Notes under the pieces: generated by a model
Databases searched by the model: none
What the model saw: only the letters and a program-made list of their open reading frames with translations
Told to the model about the DNA's origin: nothing
Program-made: the position numbers and the translations under genes
Shown here: piece by piece, positions 56,989 to 64,000 of the stretch
Layout of the letters: each line of letters starts with the position of its first letter
Position numbering within the stretch: position 1 is the first letter of the stretch
From: Comamonadaceae bacterium
GTDB taxonomy: Bacteria; Pseudomonadota; Gammaproteobacteria; Burkholderiales; Burkholderiaceae_C
DNA: 64,000 bases
Direction: 5' to 3'
Assembly: GCA_027488735.1 (NCBI GenBank)
Contig: JAIYBB010000005.1
Span: 1-64,000, forward strand

Positions 56989-57651
56989 ATGTCACATTCC
57001 ATACCTGTTCAAAAAGACGCTGACAAATTGATGTCGCGACATAGATTGCTGCACAAAGGTCAGCAAACCAAAGCGGCCATCGTGGAAGCAGCGCTGGGAC
57101 TCGCCACCCAAATCGGTCTTGAAGGTTTGAGTATCGGTGCTTTGGCTGAAGTCATGGCCATGAGCAAGTCTGGGGTCTTTGCGCATTTCGGCTCGCGTGA
57201 AGAATTGCAAATTTCAGTCATTCGCGAGTACCACCACCGGTTTGAACAAGAAGTGTTTTTTCCAGCCATGCAATTACCGCGTGGCTTGCCGCGTCTGCAA
57301 GCACTGTTTATCAACTGGATGGCAAGAACAAGCACCGAAATTGACTCCGGTTGTTTGTACATCAGCGGAGCTGCGGAATTTGACGACCGGCCTGGCCCGG
57401 TGCGTGACGCACTGGCCAGCTCGGTCAAAACCTGGTTAACTGCTTTGCACCGATCGGTGTTGCAAGCGCGCGATGAAAAGCATTTGTCTTCTGACACGGA
57501 TGCCACACAAATGTCTTTTGAAATACATGGTTTGATTTTGGCTTTGCATTACGAAGCGCGGTTTTTGAAGTCCTCCAAAAGTTTGAACCGCGCCAAACAG
57601 GGTTTTGAACATATTCTTCAGCGCTACGGCGCCAACTCATTGAAAGACTGA
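56989..57651 (+). CDS. TetR/AcrR-family transcriptional regulator
   Basis: A 220-residue repressor. The N-terminal helix-turn-helix (about 25-75) includes KAAIVEAALGLATQIGLEGLSIGALAEVM and SKSGVFAHFGSREEL. The C-terminal ligand domain is of the TetR_C_13 type found in fatty-acid and acyl-CoA regulators. It ends one base before an acyl-CoA dehydrogenase gene, so it probably controls that operon in response to an acyl-CoA. Confidence 0.9.
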   Translation: MSHSIPVQKDADKLMSRHRLLHKGQQTKAAIVEAALGLATQIGLEGLSIGALAEVMAMSKSGVFAHFGSREELQISVIREYHHRFEQEVFFPAMQLPRGLPRLQALFINWMARTSTEIDSGCLYISGAAEFDDRPGPVRDALASSVKTWLTALHRSVLQARDEKHLSSDTDATQMSFEIHGLILALHYEARFLKSSKSLNRAKQGFEHILQRYGANSLKD

Positions 57652-57652
57652 C

Positions 57653-59449
57653 ATGCCTATTTACAACCCGCCATTGCGCGACATGCAATTTGTTTTGAAC
57701 GAAGTGCTTGATGTGCCCGCCCAACTCAGCCAACTCCCCGCACATGCAGAACTCGACAGCGACACCATCGCAGCCATCTTGGAAGAGGGCGGTAAATTTG
57801 CAAACGAAGTTTTGTTGCCTCTCAACAGTGTGGGTGACAGACAAGGCTGTACTTTGGATACGCAAACACATGAGGTGAGCACGCCGCAAGGCTTCAAGCA
57901 AGCCTTTGAAAAATATGTGGAAGGTGGATGGCCCGCGCTCAGTTGCGACCCGGCGTTTGGGGGTCAAGGTTTGCCCTTGGTGGTGAACCAGTGTTTTTAC
58001 GAAATGCTCAACAGCGCCAACCAGGCCTGGACCATGTACCCCGGTTTGACGCATGGCGCTTACGAATGTTTACATGCACACGGCACCGAAGAACAGAAAA
58101 AACTTTACCTGCCCAAACTGACCAACGGCGAATGGACCGGCACCATGTGTTTGACCGAAGCGCATTGCGGCACAGATCTGGGTTTGCTTCGTACCAAAGC
58201 CGAACCGCAGGCGGACGGTAGCTACAAACTCACCGGCAACAAAATTTTCATCAGTGCAGGTGAGCACGACTTTGTCAGCAATATCGTGCATTTGGTGTTG
58301 GCACGTTTGCCTGATGCGCCTCCCGGCAGCAAAGGCATCAGTTTGTTTGTGGTGCCCAAATTCATGGTCAATCCTGATGGCTCTTTAGGCCAACGCAATG
58401 GCATTTACTGCGGCGGTCTCGAACACAAAATGGGCATACACGGCAACGCTACTTGCCAGATGGTGCTCGACGGCGCGGTCGGCACTTTGGTGGGACAACC
58501 CCACAAAGGCTTGGCCGCTATGTTTGTGATGATGAATGCCGCCCGTATTGGTGTGGGCATGCAGTCATTGGGGCTGACTGAAGTGGCATACCAAAACGCA
58601 TTGGCCTATGCCAAAGAACGGATTCAATCGCGCAGTTTGTCAGGCGTGAAAAACCCTTCACAGCCCGCCGACAGCATTTTGGTGCACCCTGACGTGAGAA
58701 AAATGTTGCTCACTGCCAAGGCCTATGCGGAAGGCGGGCGGGCTTTGAATTTGTATTGCGCTTTGTTGATCGACCAGGAGTTGAACCACCCCGATGAAAC
58801 TGTGCGCAAAGACGCCGCAGAAATGGTGGCCATGCTCACACCGATCGTGAAAGCGTTCATCACCGATAACGGTTGGATTGCCACTTCCTCATGTTTGCAA
58901 GTATTGGGTGGCCACGGCTTCATCAGCGAATGGGGCATGGAGCAATATGTGCGCGACGCCCGCATCAACATGATTTACGAAGGCACCAACACCATCCAAA
59001 GCTTGGACTTGCTGGGCCGCAAAGTCTTGGGCAACCAAGGCGCTACGCTGAAAAAATTTGGCAAATTGATCGCGCAACTGGTGGCTGAAGAAACTGACAA
59101 TGAGGACATGGCACCGTTCCTACAACCATTGGCCAAACTCGGTCAGCAAATGACGGCGTTCACCGGTGAAATCGGTATGAAAGCCATGGCCAATGCGGAT
59201 GAAGTTGGGGCTGCTTCAGTGGACTATCTGCGCGTCACCGGTCACTTGGTGTTCGGTTATTTTTGGGCGCGCATGGCGCAGGTCGCATTGCAAAAAATAG
59301 CGGCAGGCAGTAAAGATCCGTTTTATAAAGCCAAAATTCAAACAGCACGTTTTTACTATTCTAGGTTGCTCCCCGAAACCGCTTCATTGATGCTGACCGC
59401 ACGGTCTGGCAGCGATGTATTGATGGACACGGCAGAAGTGTTTTCTTGA
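57653..59449 (+). CDS. Acyl-CoA dehydrogenase with C-terminal extension (FadE-like)
   Basis: A 598-residue flavoprotein of the long acyl-CoA dehydrogenase group that carries an extra C-terminal helical domain. FAD and substrate motifs are seen in CLTEAHCGTDLGLLRTKA and KIFISAGEHDF. The catalytic Glu443 is in the normal YEGTNTIQSLDL position. It should carry out the first step of beta-oxidation. It is directly behind the TetR gene and upstream of an enoyl-CoA hydratase, which fits a small fatty-acid degradation operon. Confidence 0.93.
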   Translation: MPIYNPPLRDMQFVLNEVLDVPAQLSQLPAHAELDSDTIAAILEEGGKFANEVLLPLNSVGDRQGCTLDTQTHEVSTPQGFKQAFEKYVEGGWPALSCDPAFGGQGLPLVVNQCFYEMLNSANQAWTMYPGLTHGAYECLHAHGTEEQKKLYLPKLTNGEWTGTMCLTEAHCGTDLGLLRTKAEPQADGSYKLTGNKIFISAGEHDFVSNIVHLVLARLPDAPPGSKGISLFVVPKFMVNPDGSLGQRNGIYCGGLEHKMGIHGNATCQMVLDGAVGTLVGQPHKGLAAMFVMMNAARIGVGMQSLGLTEVAYQNALAYAKERIQSRSLSGVKNPSQPADSILVHPDVRKMLLTAKAYAEGGRALNLYCALLIDQELNHPDETVRKDAAEMVAMLTPIVKAFITDNGWIATSSCLQVLGGHGFISEWGMEQYVRDARINMIYEGTNTIQSLDLLGRKVLGNQGATLKKFGKLIAQLVAEETDNEDMAPFLQPLAKLGQQMTAFTGEIGMKAMANADEVGAASVDYLRVTGHLVFGYFWARMAQVALQKIAAGSKDPFYKAKIQTARFYYSRLLPETASLMLTARSGSDVLMDTAEVFS

Positions 59450-59488
59450 TTTGGCATTCACACTCAACCCAGGATGGAGATATATCCC

Positions 59489-59929
59489 ATGAAAAAAATC
59501 ATCAGTTTGTTGGCTGTTTTCATCAGCCTTGGTGCAAGCGCACAGATGACCCCGGTCGGACTGTGGCACACCATTGACGACGAGACCAATGAACCCAAGG
59601 GCGAAATACGCATCACAGAAAACAATGGCGTACTCAGCGGCGTGGTGGGTCGAGCATTGAAGGAAGACCCCAAGGCTAAAACTGTGTGTGACTTGTGTAC
59701 CGACGACAGAAAAAACAAAAATATCATTGGCATGGAAATCCTTCGCAACCTGACCCGTGAAGGCAAAGAAAGTAATTTTTCATGGGCCGGCAAAGGTACC
59801 ATTCTTGACCCTAACAACGGTAAGGTGTACACCGTGAAAATGACACCGATTGAAGGTGGCAAGCGCCTGCAAGTTCGCGGCTACATTGGTGTGTTTTATC
59901 GCACCCAATACTGGATCAGGGCGGAATAA
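59489..59929 (+). CDS. DUF2147-domain exported protein
   Basis: A 146-residue protein with a clear signal peptide (KKIISLLAVFISLGASA, cleavage after about residue 19). The DUF2147 domain includes GLWHTIDDETNEPKGEIRI, a CDLCTDDRKNKNIIGM segment and GKGTILDPNNGKVY. It is expected in the periplasm or outer membrane. The family function is unknown, though members often accompany fatty-acid degradation genes as here. The ATG at 59489 follows a GGATGGAGA ribosome-binding region. Confidence 0.9.
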   Translation: MKKIISLLAVFISLGASAQMTPVGLWHTIDDETNEPKGEIRITENNGVLSGVVGRALKEDPKAKTVCDLCTDDRKNKNIIGMEILRNLTREGKESNFSWAGKGTILDPNNGKVYTVKMTPIEGGKRLQVRGYIGVFYRTQYWIRAE

Positions 59930-59961
59930 ACCGCTGAACATATTTAACTGACGGGAAAACC

Positions 59962-60720
59962 ATGACATCCATATTGAACAGCCAAGAGCATGGCGTGCTC
60001 ACCTTGACCTTGAATCGGGTGGATAAAAAGAATGCACTGACTGCACAGATGTACGCGGCGCTTGCAGACCATTTGGTCCGTGCACAAGCCGCAGACGATG
60101 TGCGGGTGGTTTTGCTGCAAGGCCATGAAACCGTCTTCAGTGCGGGCAATGACATCGCTGATTTTTTACAGCAGCCTCCCGCTAACGCTGATTCGCCGGT
60201 GTCACGTTTTTTGCACGGTATCGCGGTGTTTCCCAAACCCTTGTTGGCGTCGGTCTGTGGTCCTGCTGTCGGCGTGGGCACGACCATGTTGTTGCACTGT
60301 GACTTGGTGTATGCAGGTGACAACGCCGCTTTTTCCATGCCGTTTGTCAACTTAGGTCTGTGCCCTGAAGCTGCATCTAGTTTGCTGGCGGTGCAACTCA
60401 TGGGTTACCAACGTGCTGCCGAGGCTTTGCTCATGGGCGAGCCATTCATGGTCGAGACGGCGCTGGAGTTGGGTTTAATCAGCCGCGTGTTGCCGCCCAC
60501 CGAGGTGAATGCGTATGCGCAACAGCAAGCGCAAAAAATGGCGCGCAAACCTTTGGCCTCGTTGATAGAGACCAAGCGGTTGATGAAATCCGCTCGCACA
60601 CCTGCAGTGCTGTCTCAAATGGATGAAGAGGCCGCTGTTTTTTCAAGGATGTTGAAAGAACCGGCGGCGGTGGAAGCCTTCAGCGCTTTCATGGAAAAGC
60701 GCAAGCCGGTTTTCAACTGA
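59962..60720 (+). CDS. Enoyl-CoA hydratase/isomerase family protein
   Basis: A 252-residue crotonase-fold enzyme. The block LTLNRVDKKNALTAQMYAAL, the oxyanion-hole segment VFSAGNDIADF and GPAVGVGTTMLLHCDLVYA are typical, and MPFVNLGLCPEAASSLL includes the usual catalytic region with a single Glu. It may hydrate enoyl-CoA produced by the upstream dehydrogenase or isomerise double bonds. Its stop abuts the stop of the convergent thioesterase. Confidence 0.92.
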   Translation: MTSILNSQEHGVLTLTLNRVDKKNALTAQMYAALADHLVRAQAADDVRVVLLQGHETVFSAGNDIADFLQQPPANADSPVSRFLHGIAVFPKPLLASVCGPAVGVGTTMLLHCDLVYAGDNAAFSMPFVNLGLCPEAASSLLAVQLMGYQRAAEALLMGEPFMVETALELGLISRVLPPTEVNAYAQQQAQKMARKPLASLIETKRLMKSARTPAVLSQMDEEAAVFSRMLKEPAAVEAFSAFMEKRKPVFN

Positions 60721-61149
60721 TCAACTGTCTCTGCGCTGAATCGGTTTGGGTTTGCCGTTTGAATCGATGGCCACATAAGTCACGTTGGCCTCGGTTACTT
60801 TCAAATAAACACCTTGCATGCTAAAGCGCTCTGCAAACACTTCAACCTTGACAGTGATGGAGGTGTTGCCTACGCGCGTGACCGAGCTGAAAAAACTCAA
60901 TATGTCGCCCACTTTGACAGGTTGCTTGAAAATAAATTCATTGACTGCAACGGTGGCTATGCGGCCATTGACATATCGGGCAGGCAAAACTGCACCGGCC
61001 AAGTCCACCTGCGCCATGACCCAGCCGCCAAAAATATCGCCACTTTGGTTGCAGTCGGCCGGCATGGGAATGACTTTGAGTACCAATTCGGCATCGATGG
61101 GCAGGCTCTTGACTGTGTAGCGGGAATCTTTGGTGTCGGTCACAGGCAC
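60721..61149 (-). CDS. Acyl-CoA thioesterase, YciA-like hotdog protein
   Basis: A 142-residue hotdog-fold thioesterase. CNQSGDIFGGWVMAQVDLAGAVLP contains the catalytic Asp region of the YciA/BFIT group, followed by VNEFIFKQPVKVGDILSFFSSVTRVG. It hydrolyses acyl-CoA esters in the cytoplasm. The start is a GTG at 61149, or a second GTG at 61143. It faces the beta-oxidation operon end to end and diverges from the ABC exporter. Confidence 0.92.
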   Translation of the reverse strand: MPVTDTKDSRYTVKSLPIDAELVLKVIPMPADCNQSGDIFGGWVMAQVDLAGAVLPARYVNGRIATVAVNEFIFKQPVKVGDILSFFSSVTRVGNTSITVKVEVFAERFSMQGVYLKVTEANVTYVAIDSNGKPKPIQRRDS

Positions 61150-61183
61150 AATCCGAGTTGTTGATTAACCTGTATTGTGCTTT

Positions 61184-63007
61184 ATGCGTCACCACGCTGC
61201 CCCATCACCTGCTTTGCCTGCTGCCACACCTGACCAGCCTCCCGTTTCGGACTGGGCCACCTTAAAGCGCCTGTTCCCTTATTTGTGGGAATACAAGTGG
61301 AGAGTGGTGGCCGCACTGTCGTTCATGGTGGGCGCCAAACTGGCCAACGTCGGGGTTCCCTTGCTGCTCAAAGAATTGATTGATGCATTGACCCCGCAAC
61401 CTACGGGTGCGCAAATGCTGATGGTCGTTCCTCTGGCTTTGTTGTTGGGCTACGGGTTGTTGCGCTTGTCTGTGTCTGCATTCACCGAATTGCGGGAACT
61501 GGTGTTTGCCGCAGCCACGCAAGGAGCCGCACGAAAAATTGCATTGCAAACCTTTGAGCATTTGTACCATTTGAGTTTGCGTTTTCACTTAGAGCGTCAA
61601 ACTGGCGGCATGAGCCGCGACATTGAGCGTGGAGTGCGAGGCATCGAATCATTGATTGCTTATTCTCTCTACAGCATTGTGCCGACGCTGATTGAGGTGG
61701 TGTTGGTGCTCACGATATTGGGTATGAAATTTGACAAGTGGTATGCCATCATCACTTTATTGGCACTGGCCATGTATATATATTTCACCGTCACGGTAAC
61801 TGAATGGCGCACCCAATTTCGCAAACAAGTCAATGAATTCGATTCTGGCGCACACACACGGGCTATCGACTCATTGTTGAATTACGAGACTGTGAAATAT
61901 TTTGGCAATGAAGCGTTTGAAGCGTCGCGTTATGACGAAAACCTGAACAAACTCCGACAAGCTCGCATCAAAGCACAAAATTCACTGAGTGCTCTGAATA
62001 TAGGGCAGCAACTCATCATCGCTGTGGCTTTGGTAGCGATGTTGTGGCGCGCCACCGAAGGCGTGGTGCAAGGTCGCATGAGTCTGGGCGATTTGGTGAT
62101 GATCAACGCATTCATGATTCAACTCTACATACCGTTGAATTTTTTAGGCGTGATTTACCGTGAGATCAAACAAAGCCTGACCGATCTTGAGCGCATGTTT
62201 GGTTTGTTAGAGAAAAACCGCGAAGTGGCAGATTTACCGGTGGCCCAGCCTTTGCAATTGGATCGCTCACCCGAAGTGCGATTTGAGCAAGTGCACTTCG
62301 CATATGAGCCGGACCGCCCGATATTGCATGGCATCAGTTTGACTATTCCTGCTGGCAAGACAGTTGCAGTGGTTGGTCCTTCAGGCTCTGGAAAATCCAC
62401 GCTGGCGCGGTTGCTATTTCGTTTTTACGATGTACAACAAGGTGCAATTCGCATAGACGGTCATGAGTTGCGGCAACTGACGCAAGACAGTGTGCGCCAG
62501 GCCATTGGTATCGTTCCCCAAGACACCGTCTTATTCAATGACACGGTCTACTACAACATTGCATACGGAAACACTCACGCAAGCCGCGCCCAAGTGGAAG
62601 AAGCGGCCACATCGGCGCGTATCCACGATTTCATTACATCGACACCGCTGGGCTATGACACCATGGTGGGCGAGCGCGGTCTGAAATTGTCTGGCGGTGA
62701 AAAGCAACGGGTTGCCATTGCCCGCACGTTGTTGAAAAACCCGTCAATATTGATTTTTGATGAGGCCACGTCTGCACTTGACAGCAGCAATGAACGCGCA
62801 ATACAAGCCGAGTTAAGGGAAGCCGCCCAGAATAAAACCACATTGGTGATAGCGCACCGTTTGTCGACCGTGGTGGACGCCCATGAGATTGTGGTGCTGG
62901 ATGCCGGACATATCGTTGAGCGCGGCACGCACGCTCATTTGCTGGCAGCCAATGGCAGGTATGCACAAATGTGGGCCTTGCAGCAAAGCCAGGAGGACAA
63001 TGGTTAA
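61184..63007 (+). CDS. Atm1-like ABC exporter (fused permease and ATPase)
   Basis: A 607-residue half-transporter of the Atm1/HMT1 group. Six membrane helices cover about residues 30-320. The Atm1-typical ETVKYFGNEAFEASRYD loop follows. The ATPase domain has Walker [15 protein letters not shown], signature LSGGEKQRVAIARTLL, Walker B ILIFDEATSALD and H-loop IAHRLST. Bacterial homologues export glutathione or glutathione-metal conjugates from the cytoplasm. The ATG at 61184 has no Shine-Dalgarno; a TATTGT at 61173-61178 could give a near-leaderless mRNA. An upstream GTG at 61175 is the alternative. Confidence 0.92.
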   Translation: MRHHAAPSPALPAATPDQPPVSDWATLKRLFPYLWEYKWRVVAALSFMVGAKLANVGVPLLLKELIDALTPQPTGAQMLMVVPLALLLGYGLLRLSVSAFTELRELVFAAATQGAARKIALQTFEHLYHLSLRFHLERQTGGMSRDIERGVRGIESLIAYSLYSIVPTLIEVVLVLTILGMKFDKWYAIITLLALAMYIYFTVTVTEWRTQFRKQVNEFDSGAHTRAIDSLLNYETVKYFGNEAFEASRYDENLNKLRQARIKAQNSLSALNIGQQLIIAVALVAMLWRATEGVVQGRMSLGDLVMINAFMIQLYIPLNFLGVIYREIKQSLTDLERMFGLLEKNREVADLPVAQPLQLDRSPEVRFEQVHFAYEPDRPILHGISLTIPAGKTVAVVGPSGSGKSTLARLLFRFYDVQQGAIRIDGHELRQLTQDSVRQAIGIVPQDTVLFNDTVYYNIAYGNTHASRAQVEEAATSARIHDFITSTPLGYDTMVGERGLKLSGGEKQRVAIARTLLKNPSILIFDEATSALDSSNERAIQAELREAAQNKTTLVIAHRLSTVVDAHEIVVLDAGHIVERGTHAHLLAANGRYAQMWALQQSQEDNG

Positions 63008-64000
63008 GGCAAATCCGTGTCTTCTACAGATTCATTTTTTTCGCGTGGCCCGACTTTCCCCAACCTTGCTTTGAGCGATTGTGGTTCGCCCGTGATGATG
63101 GCTGAATACATGGTCGCGTTGCTCAATACCTTTTTCACGTAGTCACGCGTTTCAGTGAACGGAATGCATTCAGTCCAAATGGCGCCTTCTAGCAACGGTC
63201 CGTTGCGCCATTTGCGCGGACGACTAGGCCCTGCGTTGTAAGCGGCAGTGGCCATGGGTAAGGACCCATGAAAATCTTCCAAGATCATTTTTAAATAGCC
63301 TGTGCCAATTGCGATATTGGTGTCGTGTTGGTTCAAGAGTTCGGGTTGAAAATTTTTCATACCCATCTTCTTGGCGGTCCACTTGGCCGTGCGTGGCATG
63401 ACTTGCATCAATCCGCTCGCACCCACAGTTGAGCGAGCATTGATGATGAAACGACTCTCTTGTCGAATCAGGCCATACACATATGCCGGGTCAAGCTTGA
63501 TCTCACGTGTTCGGCTGAACACTTCGTCTTTGAACGGCATCGGATAGCGGTGATTGACATCAAATTGTTGAGCCCGTTCGCTGCTGCTGATGCAGCGGTC
63601 CCAAATTTCAAATTCACAGGCCAATTGCGCAACAGCCATTCTTTCGCGATCGCTCATGCGTCCGCGCTTGCCTTGCCCATCTACCAAGCCAACGGTGTAA
63701 TTCCATTCGCGCACTCCGTCTTGCCTGATGCCCATGCGAATCGCACGCACTGCGCGTTGCAACCCCGGGTTGGATTTGGCCGCTTCCAATTCGGCGGCGG
63801 TAGGCGGTGAGGGACGAGCAGGTAATGTGATTTTTTGGCCAAGCTCTTCTAGGGCGAGTTGTTCATAAAAACCTTGGTGACCGGCGATGCTTTGAAAAGC
63901 AATCAGTGCTTGCGACATGGCGGTGGTGGACACCGGTTGATGAGAAATCAATGCACGTGCACGCCAATAAACCCAAGCCGGATCTTTTTGTGCGGCAGGG
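63004..64000 (-). CDS. Soluble lytic transglycosylase (3' part; runs off the right edge)
   Basis: At least 332 residues of a lytic murein transglycosylase of the Slt family. The reading frame stays open to the window edge (QKDPAWVYWRARAL), so the N-terminus lies outside. The catalytic Glu is in GLIRQESRFIINARS, followed by GASGLMQVMPRTAKW and MATAAYNAGPSRPRKW. Upstream is part of the helical doughnut domain. It cleaves glycan strands to 1,6-anhydro-MurNAc products, the substrate source for AnmK. It overlaps the convergent ABC gene by four bases. Confidence 0.92.
   Translation of the reverse strand, partial: PAAQKDPAWVYWRARALISHQPVSTTAMSQALIAFQSIAGHQGFYEQLALEELGQKITLPARPSPPTAAELEAAKSNPGLQRAVRAIRMGIRQDGVREWNYTVGLVDGQGKRGRMSDRERMAVAQLACEFEIWDRCISSSERAQQFDVNHRYPMPFKDEVFSRTREIKLDPAYVYGLIRQESRFIINARSTVGASGLMQVMPRTAKWTAKKMGMKNFQPELLNQHDTNIAIGTGYLKMILEDFHGSLPMATAAYNAGPSRPRKWRNGPLLEGAIWTECIPFTETRDYVKKVLSNATMYSAIITGEPQSLKARLGKVGPREKNESVEDTDLP

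Overview
The window is a compact stretch of a proteobacterial chromosome, most likely a betaproteobacterium of the order Burkholderiales and probably close to Comamonadaceae. The pointers are a LiuR-type MerR regulator followed by carbonic anhydrase, aceK and a biotin carboxylase set; a double-length UvrA of about 1950 residues; an S-adenosylhomocysteine riboswitch before ahcY with metF nearby; and the order erpA, anmK, M23 peptidase, tyrS. These judgements rest on protein motifs and gene order, not on a database search. Base composition is roughly half GC, with an AT-rich gene next to the rRNA operon. I see no insertion sequence, prophage, CRISPR array or tRNA gene, and no gene-free stretch above about 200 bases.

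Layout. 1-380: 3' end of 23S rRNA, 5S rRNA and its terminator. 453-9204: an AT-rich metallo-beta-lactamase-fold gene, then a tightly packed run corC, lnt, glyQ, glyS, gmhB, plsC-like and ygjP-like. 9173-20072: a second metallo-beta-lactamase-fold gene diverging from a LiuR-like regulator over a perfect 16-bp palindrome, then carbonic anhydrase, aceK, thiolase, acyl-CoA carboxylase beta, acyl-CoA dehydrogenase, biotin-carrying alpha subunit, a DUF1289 gene and a DsbA-like isomerase. This looks like a branched-chain acyl-CoA catabolic operon in which carbonic anhydrase could feed bicarbonate to the carboxylase and AceK could tune the glyoxylate branch point. 20212-25574: an MFS carrier with a large periplasmic insertion, then livHMGF. 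25582-31428: tandem-fused UvrA. 31480-36793: surface glycan genes, and on the other strand a sialidase-fold protein with a membrane partner. 36803-40280: prfC and a hybrid histidine kinase. 40324-44445: SAH riboswitch, ahcY, tlyA, metF, with rlmJ convergent. 44511-49903: rplM-rpsI, erpA with an IscR-like site, anmK, M23 peptidase and tyrS. 49934-56916: cation efflux, dbpA, vapBC, phoH-ybeY, ruvAB and a histidine phosphatase. 56989-64000: a TetR-controlled acyl-CoA dehydrogenase operon, a thioesterase, an Atm1-like ABC exporter and the 3' part of a lytic transglycosylase.

Most of the window is ordinary housekeeping and I do not see an obviously new multi-gene defence or mobile system. The more unusual items are the fused UvrA, whose first unit lacks one zinc ligand and carries an Ala/Lys-rich insertion; a livH gene whose best-placed start codon is ATC; a candidate structured leader before rplM-rpsI; several promoters placed so that the mRNA would be nearly or fully leaderless (vapB is the clearest); and several convergent gene pairs that overlap at their 3' ends.
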